Position numbers and translations under genes: made by a program. This document shows, piece after piece, positions 54,284-62,909 of a stretch of DNA of 64,000 bases. The number at the start of each line of letters is the position of its first letter. Position 1 is the stretch's first letter. Under the pieces are notes generated by a model that worked only from the letters and a program-made list of their open reading frames with translations, was not told the origin of the DNA and did not search any database. Location: contig JAVBLA010000003.1 of assembly GCA_031553775.1 (NCBI GenBank), forward strand, positions 1-64,000. Direction: 5' to 3'. The stretch comes from JAISFI01 sp031553775. GTDB lineage: Bacteria > Bacteroidota > Bacteroidia > Bacteroidales > Azobacteroidaceae.

Positions 54284-55300
54284 ATGAACATCAGACAATG
54301 GATTGTGGAAGTAATTGAATCCGGGAAAAGAATAGCGATCCCTATCATGACACATCCGGGTATTGAATATACCGGAAAGTCGGTGAAGTCGGCAGTTACC
54401 GACGGAAGAGTGCATTATGAAGCCATCCGTGCTTTGAACGAAAACTATCCGGCTGCCGCATGCACGGTAATTATGGACCTGACCGTAGAAGCGGAAGCTT
54501 TTGGTGCGGAGGTGCTTTTTCCGGAAGATGAAATACCAACGGTTACCTGTCGTTTGCTTACCGGTCTGAGTGCCGTGGAACAATTACAGATCCCGGATAT
54601 GCAGGCCGGCCGTTTGCCTCAGTATATACTGGCAAACAGACTTGCCGCCGAAAATATTAAGGATAAGCCCGTATGGGGAGGATGCATCGGTCCTTTTTCC
54701 TTGGCCGGTCGTTTGTACGATATGTCGGAACTGATGATTGCCTGCTATTGCGAACCGGATACCGCCCGCCTATTACTTGAAAAATGCAGCCGGTTTCTGG
54801 TCGATTATTGCCTGGAATTGAAAAAACAGGGAATACAGGGTATCGTCATTGCCGAACCGGCAGCCGGTTTATTATCGTCCGAAGGATGTGAGGAATTTTC
54901 TTCACGCTATGTGAAACCGGTAGTGGATGCAGTACAAGACGATCATTTTATTGTTATCCTGCACAACTGTGGAAATAAAGGTCACTGTACCGATGCCATG
55001 CTCTCTACCGGAGCTGCCGGATATCATTTTGGAAATCAGATAGATATGTTGCTCGCATTGGAGCAATGCCCGCCGGATGTTCTGGTACTCGGAAACCTGG
55101 ATCCTGTAGGATTATTCAGAAATGCATCCGCCCGGTTGATGAAAGAAGCTACTGCCGATCTTTTGAATACAACATCACAATACGCTAATTTTATCCTGTC
55201 GTCCGGTTGTGATATTCCTCCGCATGTTCCGGAGGCCAATATTGTTGCTTTTTACGAAGCTCTGGAGGAATATAATCAGAAAATCTTATTCAATGCATAA
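54284..55300 (+). CDS. UROD-type zinc methyltransferase, second copy
   Basis: A 338-residue protein of the same superfamily as the gene three positions upstream but clearly diverged from it. The zinc set is again present: His227 and Cys229 in ILHNCGNKGH, and Cys309 in LSSGCDIPPHVP. The segment IVIAEPAAGLLSSE (187-200) resembles MtaA-type methylcobalamin:thiol methyltransferases, making this a candidate for the acceptor side, where known relatives methylate thiols such as coenzyme M. The thiol acceptor in Bacteroidales is unknown; homocysteine is a possibility. It is the last gene of the rightward arm, overlapping the convergent GH59-like gene by 15 bases with no terminator between. Confidence 0.83.
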   Translation: MNIRQWIVEVIESGKRIAIPIMTHPGIEYTGKSVKSAVTDGRVHYEAIRALNENYPAAACTVIMDLTVEAEAFGAEVLFPEDEIPTVTCRLLTGLSAVEQLQIPDMQAGRLPQYILANRLAAENIKDKPVWGGCIGPFSLAGRLYDMSELMIACYCEPDTARLLLEKCSRFLVDYCLELKKQGIQGIVIAEPAAGLLSSEGCEEFSSRYVKPVVDAVQDDHFIVILHNCGNKGHCTDAMLSTGAAGYHFGNQIDMLLALEQCPPDVLVLGNLDPVGLFRNASARLMKEATADLLNTTSQYANFILSSGCDIPPHVPEANIVAFYEALEEYNQKILFNA

Positions 55301-57214
55301 ATTGTCGAATTCCACCCGGTCGTAACTACTTCCGATTCCTACCATCCCTTTTTCGAGCGTAGTGTCGACTATTGAAATCATTTTCCTGTGATTGAAATAT
55401 GCGGCAATTTCATCACCTTTCACTTCAATAGCCATTGAATGCCAGGCGTTTTTATCAAAGCATGCCGATCCGTTTCCGATGATTTCGGCTCCGGTTGACA
55501 ATTGCCACCGGCCGGTATTATATATTTTGAATTCGTAGGCTTTTGGCGGTTTATGGGAGCAATAGGTGTCTGTAAGTCTTGCATATACAGCTGCATAAGC
55601 CGTATCTTGTTCTACGATATGAAAATCGACGCTTACTTTCATGTCTTTCCAGTTTTCATCCCCGCATACGGATGAGATAATATTATTATCTCCTTTCCAC
55701 TCGATACCCGGTTGATAGATTTCCTGCCGGATACATTTCCCTTTTCCGTCTGCTTTTTCTTTTATTTCGAAAGCTCCGGATTGGTCTATCAGGTACTTCG
55801 GAGTGCTGTTTGGCTGGTAATTTTCAAATGTATCTGTGTAGGGCAGGGGAAATCCCTTATTTTCCGGCGTTGTATATTCTCCTTTTTTCTGGCCGGAAGT
55901 AGTAGTCAGCGAATAAAGTGATTTTTCTTCCAGGGTAATATGGAACTTTCCATTTTCTATGGGAATACTTTCCATTTGAGTAAATTCTTTGCCTTGCAAA
56001 CGGGTTTTCCATACCGACAGATTTTTGAAATGGAAATCATCGGGCAGCTCAAAATAAAGTGTTTGTTTCTTTGTCGATTCCATGGTTTCTATGATAATAC
56101 TGAGGTCGGAACGGAGGTCGGGACTCATCAGCGTGACATAACTTGCCGAATCAACTGAATATCCGCAGGCCGAATCGATATATTTCCATCCCGGTTCTGC
56201 AAATTGGGTGGTATGGGCAACTGCCCAGATCGCAGGCTCTATATAAAAATGTCCGCTCCAGGGAGATTTGGCTGTCATCAGGCCCGAACGGGGCAGGGTG
56301 AGGTTGTCGTAGTAAGAAGTGATCAGGCTCCAGGTGATATTTTTGGTCATTTTGCCGTGGATATAATTCCTGTTGTACATTTTTGCCAGGTAAGAAAAAC
56401 CTTCCCAGTCACTTTTCCAGGGACCTCCTTCGGAGTTCCATACCGGAATATTCCAGTCCTGTAATTTCTGTGGAGAACCGTAATTTTTGTTTCCTTCCGG
56501 ATAATGGTCGCCGACAATACCGATACTTTGGAATAATTCAGTATCCAGCGCCATATCTTCCGCAATTTTCCATTGATCGTTACAGCATTGGTCGGCAGCA
56601 ATGATTTGAACCTGTTCCAATCCGTTTTGGTCTAACATCTTCCGGTATTTTTTGATCCATCCGGTATTGTAAGGATGCTCGTTCCATACCCCACAGTACA
56701 TAATATCCAGATGGTGGTAAACTTTCGCCCCTTTGATAAAAGCGATAATATAGGAGATGTTCTCTTCCGAATAAAACTCTCCATCACCTACCCATCCGGG
56801 AGCTCCCCACTGTAATGCATCCAGCAGGATATCCGGATTTCTTTTTTTTGCTTCTTTCATTATTTGCCACTCATATCCCCTTTCATAATAAGAGCGTAAA
56901 GGCGACAGCATTTCCGACCGGGTACGGGCATGCGACGGTTCGCTACCACAGGTGGAGTTAACATCTCCCCCGATTTCTACTTTCAGGTGTTGCAGGCTTG
57001 CCGCAAACTTGGGCTTGAATAAAATATCGAATATCTGTATTTGCTGTTCTTCCGGGTAATCGGCTAATAGTTTAGAAGATGCTCCGGCGCTCAAGGCCCC
57101 GATTCCTTCATAAGTCCGTATACTACCCTGATGGTCAACTTTAATATGTTGGGCAATTGAAATATGGCAAGATAAAACAAATAAAATGCCCGGAAGCAGA
57201 ATTTTTTTTCTCAT
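55286..57214 (-). CDS. exported GH59-like glycosidase (galactocerebrosidase family)
   Basis: A 642-residue exported protein (MRKKILLPGILFVLSCHISIAQ). The TIM barrel (~30-330) has the GH59 pattern of galactosylceramidase: EGIGALSAGASSKLLADYP near the start, acid/base Glu179 in YCGVWNEHPYN and nucleophile Glu262 in VWNSEGGPW. A beta-sandwich follows, and residues ~455-642 form a lectin-like domain (YTDTFENYQ ... VEFDNLCIE). It should remove beta-linked galactose or a related sugar from a glycan or glycolipid. The start at 57214 is chosen because the −7 box at 57244-57251 lies within the longer frame and because the signal peptide begins there. It faces the methyltransferase arm and follows the AraC gene. 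Confidence 0.85.
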   Translation of the reverse strand: MRKKILLPGILFVLSCHISIAQHIKVDHQGSIRTYEGIGALSAGASSKLLADYPEEQQIQIFDILFKPKFAASLQHLKVEIGGDVNSTCGSEPSHARTRSEMLSPLRSYYERGYEWQIMKEAKKRNPDILLDALQWGAPGWVGDGEFYSEENISYIIAFIKGAKVYHHLDIMYCGVWNEHPYNTGWIKKYRKMLDQNGLEQVQIIAADQCCNDQWKIAEDMALDTELFQSIGIVGDHYPEGNKNYGSPQKLQDWNIPVWNSEGGPWKSDWEGFSYLAKMYNRNYIHGKMTKNITWSLITSYYDNLTLPRSGLMTAKSPWSGHFYIEPAIWAVAHTTQFAEPGWKYIDSACGYSVDSASYVTLMSPDLRSDLSIIIETMESTKKQTLYFELPDDFHFKNLSVWKTRLQGKEFTQMESIPIENGKFHITLEEKSLYSLTTTSGQKKGEYTTPENKGFPLPYTDTFENYQPNSTPKYLIDQSGAFEIKEKADGKGKCIRQEIYQPGIEWKGDNNIISSVCGDENWKDMKVSVDFHIVEQDTAYAAVYARLTDTYCSHKPPKAYEFKIYNTGRWQLSTGAEIIGNGSACFDKNAWHSMAIEVKGDEIAAYFNHRKMISIVDTTLEKGMVGIGSSYDRVEFDNLCIE

Positions 57215-57243
57215 GGAATATAGATTGTACTGTTTACTTACTG

Positions 57244-57251
57244 CAAATATA
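57244..57251 (-). promoter_or_regulatory. candidate −7 element of the GH59-like gene
   Basis: TATATTTG on the minus strand, 30 bases before the chosen ATG at 57214. A poor −33 (ATTG at 57274-57277) is spaced by 22 bases, which would suit an activator-dependent promoter. Confidence 0.4.
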
Positions 57252-57307
57252 CGAGGCATGTGAGTATACCGCACAATACTATTTTAGCAGAGTGTAGTAC
57301 TTTTTTT

Positions 57308-58192
57308 TCAGACAATTACTTTCTTTTTCCGGTATTGTTCCCGGAATTCTTTAGGTGTTTGGTTTTTTCTTTTTTTGAAAATCCGGTTAAAGTTTGAAAG
57401 ATTATTGAATCCGCATAAAAAGGCAATTTCGGCAATAGAATGGGTAGAGTCGACCAACATTCTGATGGCATGTCCTATCCTGATGTCTATTACATAATCC
57501 GAGAAACATTTTCCCGTTCTTAATTTGATAAACCGGCTAAACGAAATATCACTCATATTGACGAGGGAAGCGATTACCGTCAGTGTAATTTTTTCCTGAA
57601 AATGTTTTTCAATATACTCCGACACTTTTTTTACCCGCCTACTGTCGAATGTTTCAACTTTTCCGGCGAATGAAGAACTGGATAAAATACGGGCATTGAA
57701 ATGCAGAGACAATTCGTGCAATATGGTCATCAGCTTAATCACAGAATAAAAACCATGTTTTTCCAAGGTCAGCGACATTAATAAAGGACGGATTTTTTCA
57801 ATGGCCTCCCTTGGAAAAGAGACTCCTTTTTGTGCCTTTTCGAACATTTCCTTGATGCTTCGGAACTGATTTTTATTGATCAGATTATCTTTGAATAAAT
57901 TGGGATGGAACTGTACGGTTATTTCCCGTATGGAAGCAGACTGGCAATGATGGTTGATCCATGCGTGCTCCAAATTTTCCCCGGTAATCAGAACCAGTTC
58001 CAAATCGTCGATTTTTTCAATGGAATCGCCTACAATCCTTTGGGCTCCTTTGGCATTTTCTATAAAATTCAACTCATATTCCGGATGTACGTGTATGGGA
58101 AAATTAAATTCGGATTTTAACCGCTCGATCACATAGAAGCAGTCTTTCTCTGATAATGGAGCAATCTCTCTCAAAACATCTTGCGTGCTCAT
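57308..58192 (-). CDS. AraC-family transcriptional regulator with cupin sensor
   Basis: A 294-residue regulator from the ATG at 58192. Residues ~15-110 are an AraC-type cupin that would bind a sugar or other small ligand (FPIHVHPEYELNFIENAKG; ENLEHAWINHH). Residues ~195-290 are the double helix-turn-helix (KITLTVIASLVNMSDISFSRF and SIAEIAFLCGFNNLSNFNRIFKK, the latter cited for its GFNNLSNFNR signature). As the only regulator in the locus it is the natural candidate for control of the mannan genes and the adjacent GH59-like gene, whose promoter lies about 60 bases past its stop. The −7 box at 58214-58221 rules out the upstream alternative start at 58216. Confidence 0.9.
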   Translation of the reverse strand: MSTQDVLREIAPLSEKDCFYVIERLKSEFNFPIHVHPEYELNFIENAKGAQRIVGDSIEKIDDLELVLITGENLEHAWINHHCQSASIREITVQFHPNLFKDNLINKNQFRSIKEMFEKAQKGVSFPREAIEKIRPLLMSLTLEKHGFYSVIKLMTILHELSLHFNARILSSSSFAGKVETFDSRRVKKVSEYIEKHFQEKITLTVIASLVNMSDISFSRFIKLRTGKCFSDYVIDIRIGHAIRMLVDSTHSIAEIAFLCGFNNLSNFNRIFKKRKNQTPKEFREQYRKKKVIV

Positions 58193-58213
58193 GGTATTCA
58201 CTATATTGACATG

Positions 58214-58221
58214 CAAATATA
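58214..58221 (-). promoter_or_regulatory. candidate −7 element of the AraC regulator gene
   Basis: TATATTTG on the minus strand, 21 bases before the ATG at 58192. No clear −33 element. Confidence 0.4.
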
Positions 58222-58291
58222 ACTGAATATTTTTTATTTCACAGGCTTGAAGTCTTTAAAAATTGCTGTGATTTATTCATGTTTATGAATA

Positions 58292-58334
58292 AAAAAAAGC
58301 TTATGCAGTATTTAGTCTGACATAAGCTTTTTTT
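58292..58334 (-). terminator. secDF terminator (bidirectional shape)
   Basis: Arms 58292-58305 and 58321-58334 pair over about 14 bp (core AGCTTATG / CATAAGCT with flanking A and T runs) around a 15-base loop. It lies 17 bases past the secDF stop and separates it from the AraC gene. Confidence 0.85.
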
Positions 58335-58351
58335 ATTACAAAGATTCTTTT

Positions 58352-61300
58352 TTACTCTTCTACAGCATTTTCATCTTCAACAATCCCCTTTTTCTTTCTT
58401 TCCATCTTGATTACGTCGTACGCAACCGGAGCTGCGATGAACAGTGTGGAAACCGCACCGATAATTACCCCGATCAACAGAGCGAACGTAAAACTGCGGA
58501 TTGTACTTCCGCCCAGAAGGAAGATACAAAGGAGAACGACGATAGTACTGAAAGTAGTATTGAATGTTCTGGAAAGAGTTGTATTCAATGCTTCGTTAAT
58601 TACACGGAACCTGTTCCGTTTCGGATAGATACCGACAATTTCACGGATACGGTCGAATACAACCACGGTATCGTTCATGGAGTAACCGATAACCGTTAGG
58701 ACGGCAGCAATAAATGCCTGGTCGATTTCCATGGAGAATGGCATGACTTTCCAAAACAGAGCATATACGAAAATAATGAATAGACCATCGTGCAGAACCG
58801 ATGCCAGTGTTCCCCAGGAGAATGCCCAGTCGCGGAAACGTAACAGAATATACAAGGCCATACAAATCATAGACAAGACAATTGCCCAGATAGCTCCCGT
58901 TTTAATATCATCGGCAACACTCGGTCCCACTTTCTGTGAACTTTGGATATTGTTTGCAGCAGAGTCGTGGTTGGTGAATTGTTCAAAAGAAACTCCGTTC
59001 AGATAGGATTGCAGTCCGTCGAATAATTTCTTTTCGATTTCCTGGTCTACTTCAGGCGTATTTTCATGAATTTTATAGTTGGTTGAAATACGAACCTGAT
59101 TGCTGGTTCCAATGGTAATTACACTTACCTGCCCGTCGAATGAAGGATCTAAAGCCTCTTTGATTTCAGTAGTTTTCACAGATTCTCCAAAGCGAACTAC
59201 ATAATTACGCCCACCGGTAAAGTCGATACCTGTATTCAGTCCGATCGTAAAGTAAGCAACCGCACCGATTAACATGAACGCACAAATGACAATATATCCT
59301 TTTTTCCTCATTCCCAAGAAATTGATCTTAGGCGATACCAGGAAGTTCTTCATGAATCCGGTAGTAAATTTGAGGTTTTGCAGTTTGCCTTTATCTAAGA
59401 ATGCTTCGAAAGTGATACGTGTCAGGAATACCGCGGTGATAAACGAAGCGATGATACCTATAATTAATGTAGTGGCAAAACCTTTGATCGGACCAGTGCC
59501 GAACCAGAACAGGATTACCCCGGTGATGATAGAGGTAAGGTTGGCGTCGAAAATAGCAGAGAAAGCGTGTTTGTAACCATCTTCCACTGCTTTTTTAGTG
59601 TTCTTACCTGCTCTGAGCTCCTCTCGAATACGTTCGTAAATCAATACATTGGCGTCTACCGCTATTGCAATAGATAATACCAAACCGGCAATACCGGAAA
59701 GAGTCAGTGCTGCCCCGAAGGCCGCAAGGGTTCCCATGGTAAAGAAAAGGTTCAGCAAAAGAGCAGCGTTGGCGATCATACCCGGGATCAATCCGTAAAC
59801 GGCACAGATATATACCATCAGAAGAATAGCCGCTAATATAAAAGAGAACATACCTGAAGTAATGGCTTCCTGTCCGAGTGACGGGCCGATTACATCTTCC
59901 TGTACAATACGTACGGTAGCAGGCATTTTACCTGATTTCAATACGTTTTCCAAGTCTTTTGCTTCCACATCCGAGAAGTTTCCGGAAATAGAAGATTGTC
60001 CACCTGTAATTTCGTTATTTACGCGCGGGTACGAATATACATAGTCATCGAGAACGATAGCGATACATTTTCCAATATTTTCTTTGGTAAGGATAGCCCA
60101 TTTTTTTGCGCCATCGCTATTCATAGACATGGAAACAGCCCAACTGGTACGTCCTCCTTCGGTATGCAGGTCGGCTTTAGCAGCAGTTACCACATCACCT
60201 TCCAGTGGAGCTTTCCCTTTGCGGTTGGTAACTTTTAATGCAATCAGTTGGTAATATTGATTTTTCGGATCGATGGCTTTAACCGTCCATTTAAAAAGAA
60301 TGTTCCGCGGTAAAACGTCGCGTACCTTTTTTAATGCCAGATATTGGTTGACAGTAGCAGTATCTTTGTAATGAACAGCTCCGATAGCCGGACCTTCAGA
60401 TACTCTTCCTTCTTGTTGGTTGATAGCCAGGACAGCAAAGAGCGGGAAGTTCTTTTTCCATTCGGCTTCTGTTTGGCCGGCTTGTTTGGTTGTGTCGGCT
60501 TTACTGATTTCTGCCAATAATTTGTCAGAGTCAGACAGCGTTTTAGTTGTATCTGTATCGGTGGTTAATGCCGGAGTTTCCGGTTGTACTTTTGCCTGTA
60601 CGGCTGTGTCCTGCACTGCTTCTGTATGTGAATTATTATAATCCCGGATGATCTCGTTAGCGGAAACCAGTTGTTGGTATATTTCCGTCAGTTCGAATGT
60701 TTCCCAGAATTCCAGATTCGCACTTCCCTGTAGCAGCTTTCTAACACGTTCGGGTTCTTTGATACCCGGTAGCTCTACCAGGATACGTCCGTCAGTTTCC
60801 AGTTTCTGGAAGTTAGGGGCAACCACACCGAAACGGTCAATACGCGTACGGAGTACATTATATGAGTTGTCAATTGCACTTTTTAATTCATCTTTCAGGA
60901 AAAGAATTACCTGCTGATCGGTTTTATTCAGTTCACGGGGAGTGAAAATAACGGAGAGCCTTGCACCCGGATCCAGTTTGTGGTATTCTTCCACGAACAG
61001 GGTAATGTAATCTTTTCTGTCTCCTTTCGATTGGCGGGCGGTAGCGTTAGCCAATGCCTGATTGAAGTTAGGATCTGTATTCTGGTCCGATAAAGCTTTC
61101 AATACATCGGCTACGTTCATTTCCAGAATAACGTTCATACCACCTTTCAGGTCAAGACCCAAACCGATTTCTTTTTCCTGGCATTGTTTCAATGTACTGC
61201 CCAGCCACACTTTTTCTGTTGACAGGGAATCCAGATAGTAGTTCTCCTTGGCTAAATCTCCTGCCGCATATATTTTGGCTTCTTTGGCATAATGTCTGGT

Positions 61301-61381
61301 AACAAAGTTAAACGACAGGTAATATGCACAAACCAAGATCAATAATACAGCAAAAGTCTTGATAAATCCTTTGTTTTGCAT
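58352..61381 (-). CDS. secDF: fused protein translocase subunit SecDF
   Basis: A 1009-residue inner-membrane protein that uses the proton gradient to help Sec-dependent export. The SecD half (~1-640) has helix 1, the periplasmic P1 domain starting GLGLDLKGGMNVILEMN, and helices with LTLSGIAGLVLSIAIAVDANVLIYERI (key part IAVDANVLIYERI). The SecF half (~680-1009) has GLNTGIDFTGGRNYVVRF and IGYSMNDTVVVFDRIRE. An Asp/Thr-rich insertion (~245-320) in P1 is typical of Bacteroidetes fusions. It forms a single-gene unit between a promoter at 61434 and the terminator at 58292-58334. Confidence 0.97.
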   Translation of the reverse strand: MQNKGFIKTFAVLLILVCAYYLSFNFVTRHYAKEAKIYAAGDLAKENYYLDSLSTEKVWLGSTLKQCQEKEIGLGLDLKGGMNVILEMNVADVLKALSDQNTDPNFNQALANATARQSKGDRKDYITLFVEEYHKLDPGARLSVIFTPRELNKTDQQVILFLKDELKSAIDNSYNVLRTRIDRFGVVAPNFQKLETDGRILVELPGIKEPERVRKLLQGSANLEFWETFELTEIYQQLVSANEIIRDYNNSHTEAVQDTAVQAKVQPETPALTTDTDTTKTLSDSDKLLAEISKADTTKQAGQTEAEWKKNFPLFAVLAINQQEGRVSEGPAIGAVHYKDTATVNQYLALKKVRDVLPRNILFKWTVKAIDPKNQYYQLIALKVTNRKGKAPLEGDVVTAAKADLHTEGGRTSWAVSMSMNSDGAKKWAILTKENIGKCIAIVLDDYVYSYPRVNNEITGGQSSISGNFSDVEAKDLENVLKSGKMPATVRIVQEDVIGPSLGQEAITSGMFSFILAAILLMVYICAVYGLIPGMIANAALLLNLFFTMGTLAAFGAALTLSGIAGLVLSIAIAVDANVLIYERIREELRAGKNTKKAVEDGYKHAFSAIFDANLTSIITGVILFWFGTGPIKGFATTLIIGIIASFITAVFLTRITFEAFLDKGKLQNLKFTTGFMKNFLVSPKINFLGMRKKGYIVICAFMLIGAVAYFTIGLNTGIDFTGGRNYVVRFGESVKTTEIKEALDPSFDGQVSVITIGTSNQVRISTNYKIHENTPEVDQEIEKKLFDGLQSYLNGVSFEQFTNHDSAANNIQSSQKVGPSVADDIKTGAIWAIVLSMICMALYILLRFRDWAFSWGTLASVLHDGLFIIFVYALFWKVMPFSMEIDQAFIAAVLTVIGYSMNDTVVVFDRIREIVGIYPKRNRFRVINEALNTTLSRTFNTTFSTIVVLLCIFLLGGSTIRSFTFALLIGVIIGAVSTLFIAAPVAYDVIKMERKKKGIVEDENAVEE

Positions 61382-61433
61382 TTGAAAATAGTTATTATAT
61401 TTGTTAATTAATTATGCAATTTTTATCAGCGTG

Positions 61434-61441
61434 CAAACTTA
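61434..61441 (-). promoter_or_regulatory. candidate secDF −7 element
   Basis: TAAGTTTG on the minus strand, 53 bases before the secDF ATG, fits TAnnTTTG; no good −33 element seen. Confidence 0.35.
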
Positions 61442-61507
61442 CACAATAATTTTCAGATTTCGAATAGAATAAGTGAATTTTGTGCTGTTTTTTCTGCGTA
61501 AAATATC

Positions 61508-61515
61508 TATATTTG
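61508..61515 (+). promoter_or_regulatory. candidate −7 element of the DUF4468/flavin-reductase gene
   Basis: TATATTTG lies 32 bases before the ATG at 61548. A TTTTG at 61478-61482 is 25 bases upstream, a little far for a −33 element. Confidence 0.4.
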
Positions 61516-61547
61516 TTCCGGAATCTTTATATGTGACAATAAAAATT

Positions 61548-62756
61548 ATGAAAAAGATAGCTTTATTAATTGTAGTGTTTCTGAGTTCGTTATCGCTGAT
61601 TTATGCGCAAGTCGATCAAAAATACCTGGCGGGCGCAGTTCCGGAGGTGAATGGAAAGGTGGTTTTCAGCACCACTTTTGCTTTGTCCGGGCTCTCTAAA
61701 GCCGATATTTACCAGCGGGCACTGGAGTGGGCCAAAGTCAATTATAGTGATGAAGAAAATAAGGTTGTATATACAGATGCCGATAAAGCTGTGATATCCT
61801 GCCGTGGTGATGAAGACCTTATTTTTCAGGAGTCGTTTTTAGCATTGGATAAATCCGGTATGACCTACCAGTTGAATATCTTTTGTGAGAATACTTCCTG
61901 TAAAGTGGAGTTGAAATCGATTACCTATACATATAACGTAGCCAATAAACCGGCTCCTGAAATATACAAGGCAGAAAACTGGATTACGGATAAGGAAGCA
62001 CTTAATAAAAATAAATTATACCGGAACAATGGGAAATTCAGGATGAAGACTATCGATCTGAAAGATGAAATTTTTTACAGTATTTCTATTGCGTTGAAAA
62101 CCGGTAACTCATTTAATTTTCGAGAAGAACTGCCGAGGGAAGCATTGGTCCCCTCTGCCGTTCCCGTCCAGAGCCAGACTGTAGCTATTGCCGATCCGGT
62201 TGCTTTGGCACAAAGCCCGGCAAAAATGCCGTCAGATCTATCGCCTGCCCTTTCAACCTTTAAAAAAATAGAACCGGATAAAATTCCGGGGAATATTATC
62301 AAAATGTTGAATAACGATTGGATGCTGATTACTGCCGGTACGGATGAAAAGTTCAATATGATGACTGCCAGTTGGGGTGGGCTGGGAATGCTTTGGCAAA
62401 AGCCGGTAGCATTCTGTTTTATCCATCCTACCAGGTATACTTATCAATTGATGGACCGGGGAGAATATTATACATTGTCTTTTTATACGGAAGCATACAG
62501 GGATGCCTTGCAGTATTGCGGAACTCACTCGGGGCAGGATTCCGATAAAGTAAAAGGTTCGGGACTAACTCCTGTAACGATGCCTTCCGGATGTAAATCT
62601 TTTCAGGAGGCCTGGTTGATTTTGGAATGTAAAAAAGTCCTGGGACAGCAAATTACGTCAGATGCCGTAGCCGACAACTCTGTGGAAAAGGAATGGAGCG
62701 GAAAACAATTTCATAAAATGTTTGTTGGAGAAATCATCGGAGTATGGATGAAATAA
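61548..62756 (+). CDS. exported DUF4468 plus flavin-reductase-like fusion protein
   Basis: A 402-residue protein from the ATG at 61548 (signal peptide MKKIALLIVVFLSSLSLIYAQ). Residues ~20-195 resemble DUF4468, a TBP-like fold found in exported Bacteroidetes proteins (GKVVFSTTFALSGLSKADIY; YTYNVANKPAPEIYKAENWI). Residues ~240-402 resemble the flavin-reductase split barrel (NDWMLITAGTDEKFNMMTAS, where the family has its FMN-binding TAS motif; YQLMDRGEYYTLSFY; LILECKKVLGQ). A cytoplasmic-type flavin domain on an exported protein is unusual. The joint is a Pro/Ala/Ser-rich linker (~205-240). A longer start at 61473 would place the promoter inside the gene. It diverges from secDF. Substrate unknown. 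Confidence 0.82.
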   Translation: MKKIALLIVVFLSSLSLIYAQVDQKYLAGAVPEVNGKVVFSTTFALSGLSKADIYQRALEWAKVNYSDEENKVVYTDADKAVISCRGDEDLIFQESFLALDKSGMTYQLNIFCENTSCKVELKSITYTYNVANKPAPEIYKAENWITDKEALNKNKLYRNNGKFRMKTIDLKDEIFYSISIALKTGNSFNFREELPREALVPSAVPVQSQTVAIADPVALAQSPAKMPSDLSPALSTFKKIEPDKIPGNIIKMLNNDWMLITAGTDEKFNMMTASWGGLGMLWQKPVAFCFIHPTRYTYQLMDRGEYYTLSFYTEAYRDALQYCGTHSGQDSDKVKGSGLTPVTMPSGCKSFQEAWLILECKKVLGQQITSDAVADNSVEKEWSGKQFHKMFVGEIIGVWMK

Positions 62757-62793
62757 GATTCTGAATGTGTAAATAAAAAAAACATACGAAAAA

Positions 62794-62826
62794 TTTGCAA
62801 ATTCCATTTTTTATGCTTTATCTTTG
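62794..62826 (+). promoter_or_regulatory. promoter of the ECF sigma factor gene
   Basis: TTTG (62794-62797) and TATCTTTG (62819-62826) are 21 bases apart, matching the Bacteroidetes consensus. The leader to the ATG at 62910 is about 80 bases. Confidence 0.65.
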
Positions 62827-62909
62827 CATTTCGAGAATATTAAAAAAGTCTAATCTAATTTAAATTGCCTATAGAAAGAACTTTACTCTGAACCAATATT
62901 ATAGAGTAA

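Noticed and set aside
51924..55300. UROD proteins as true uroporphyrinogen decarboxylases of haem synthesis
   Set aside because: Both have the His-x-Cys...Cys zinc set of corrinoid-linked methyltransferases and neighbour a corrinoid protein; no haem genes are present.
57215..57274. 20-codon N-terminal extension of the GH59-like protein
   Set aside because: The extension contains the −7 box and is followed by a complete signal peptide starting at 57214.
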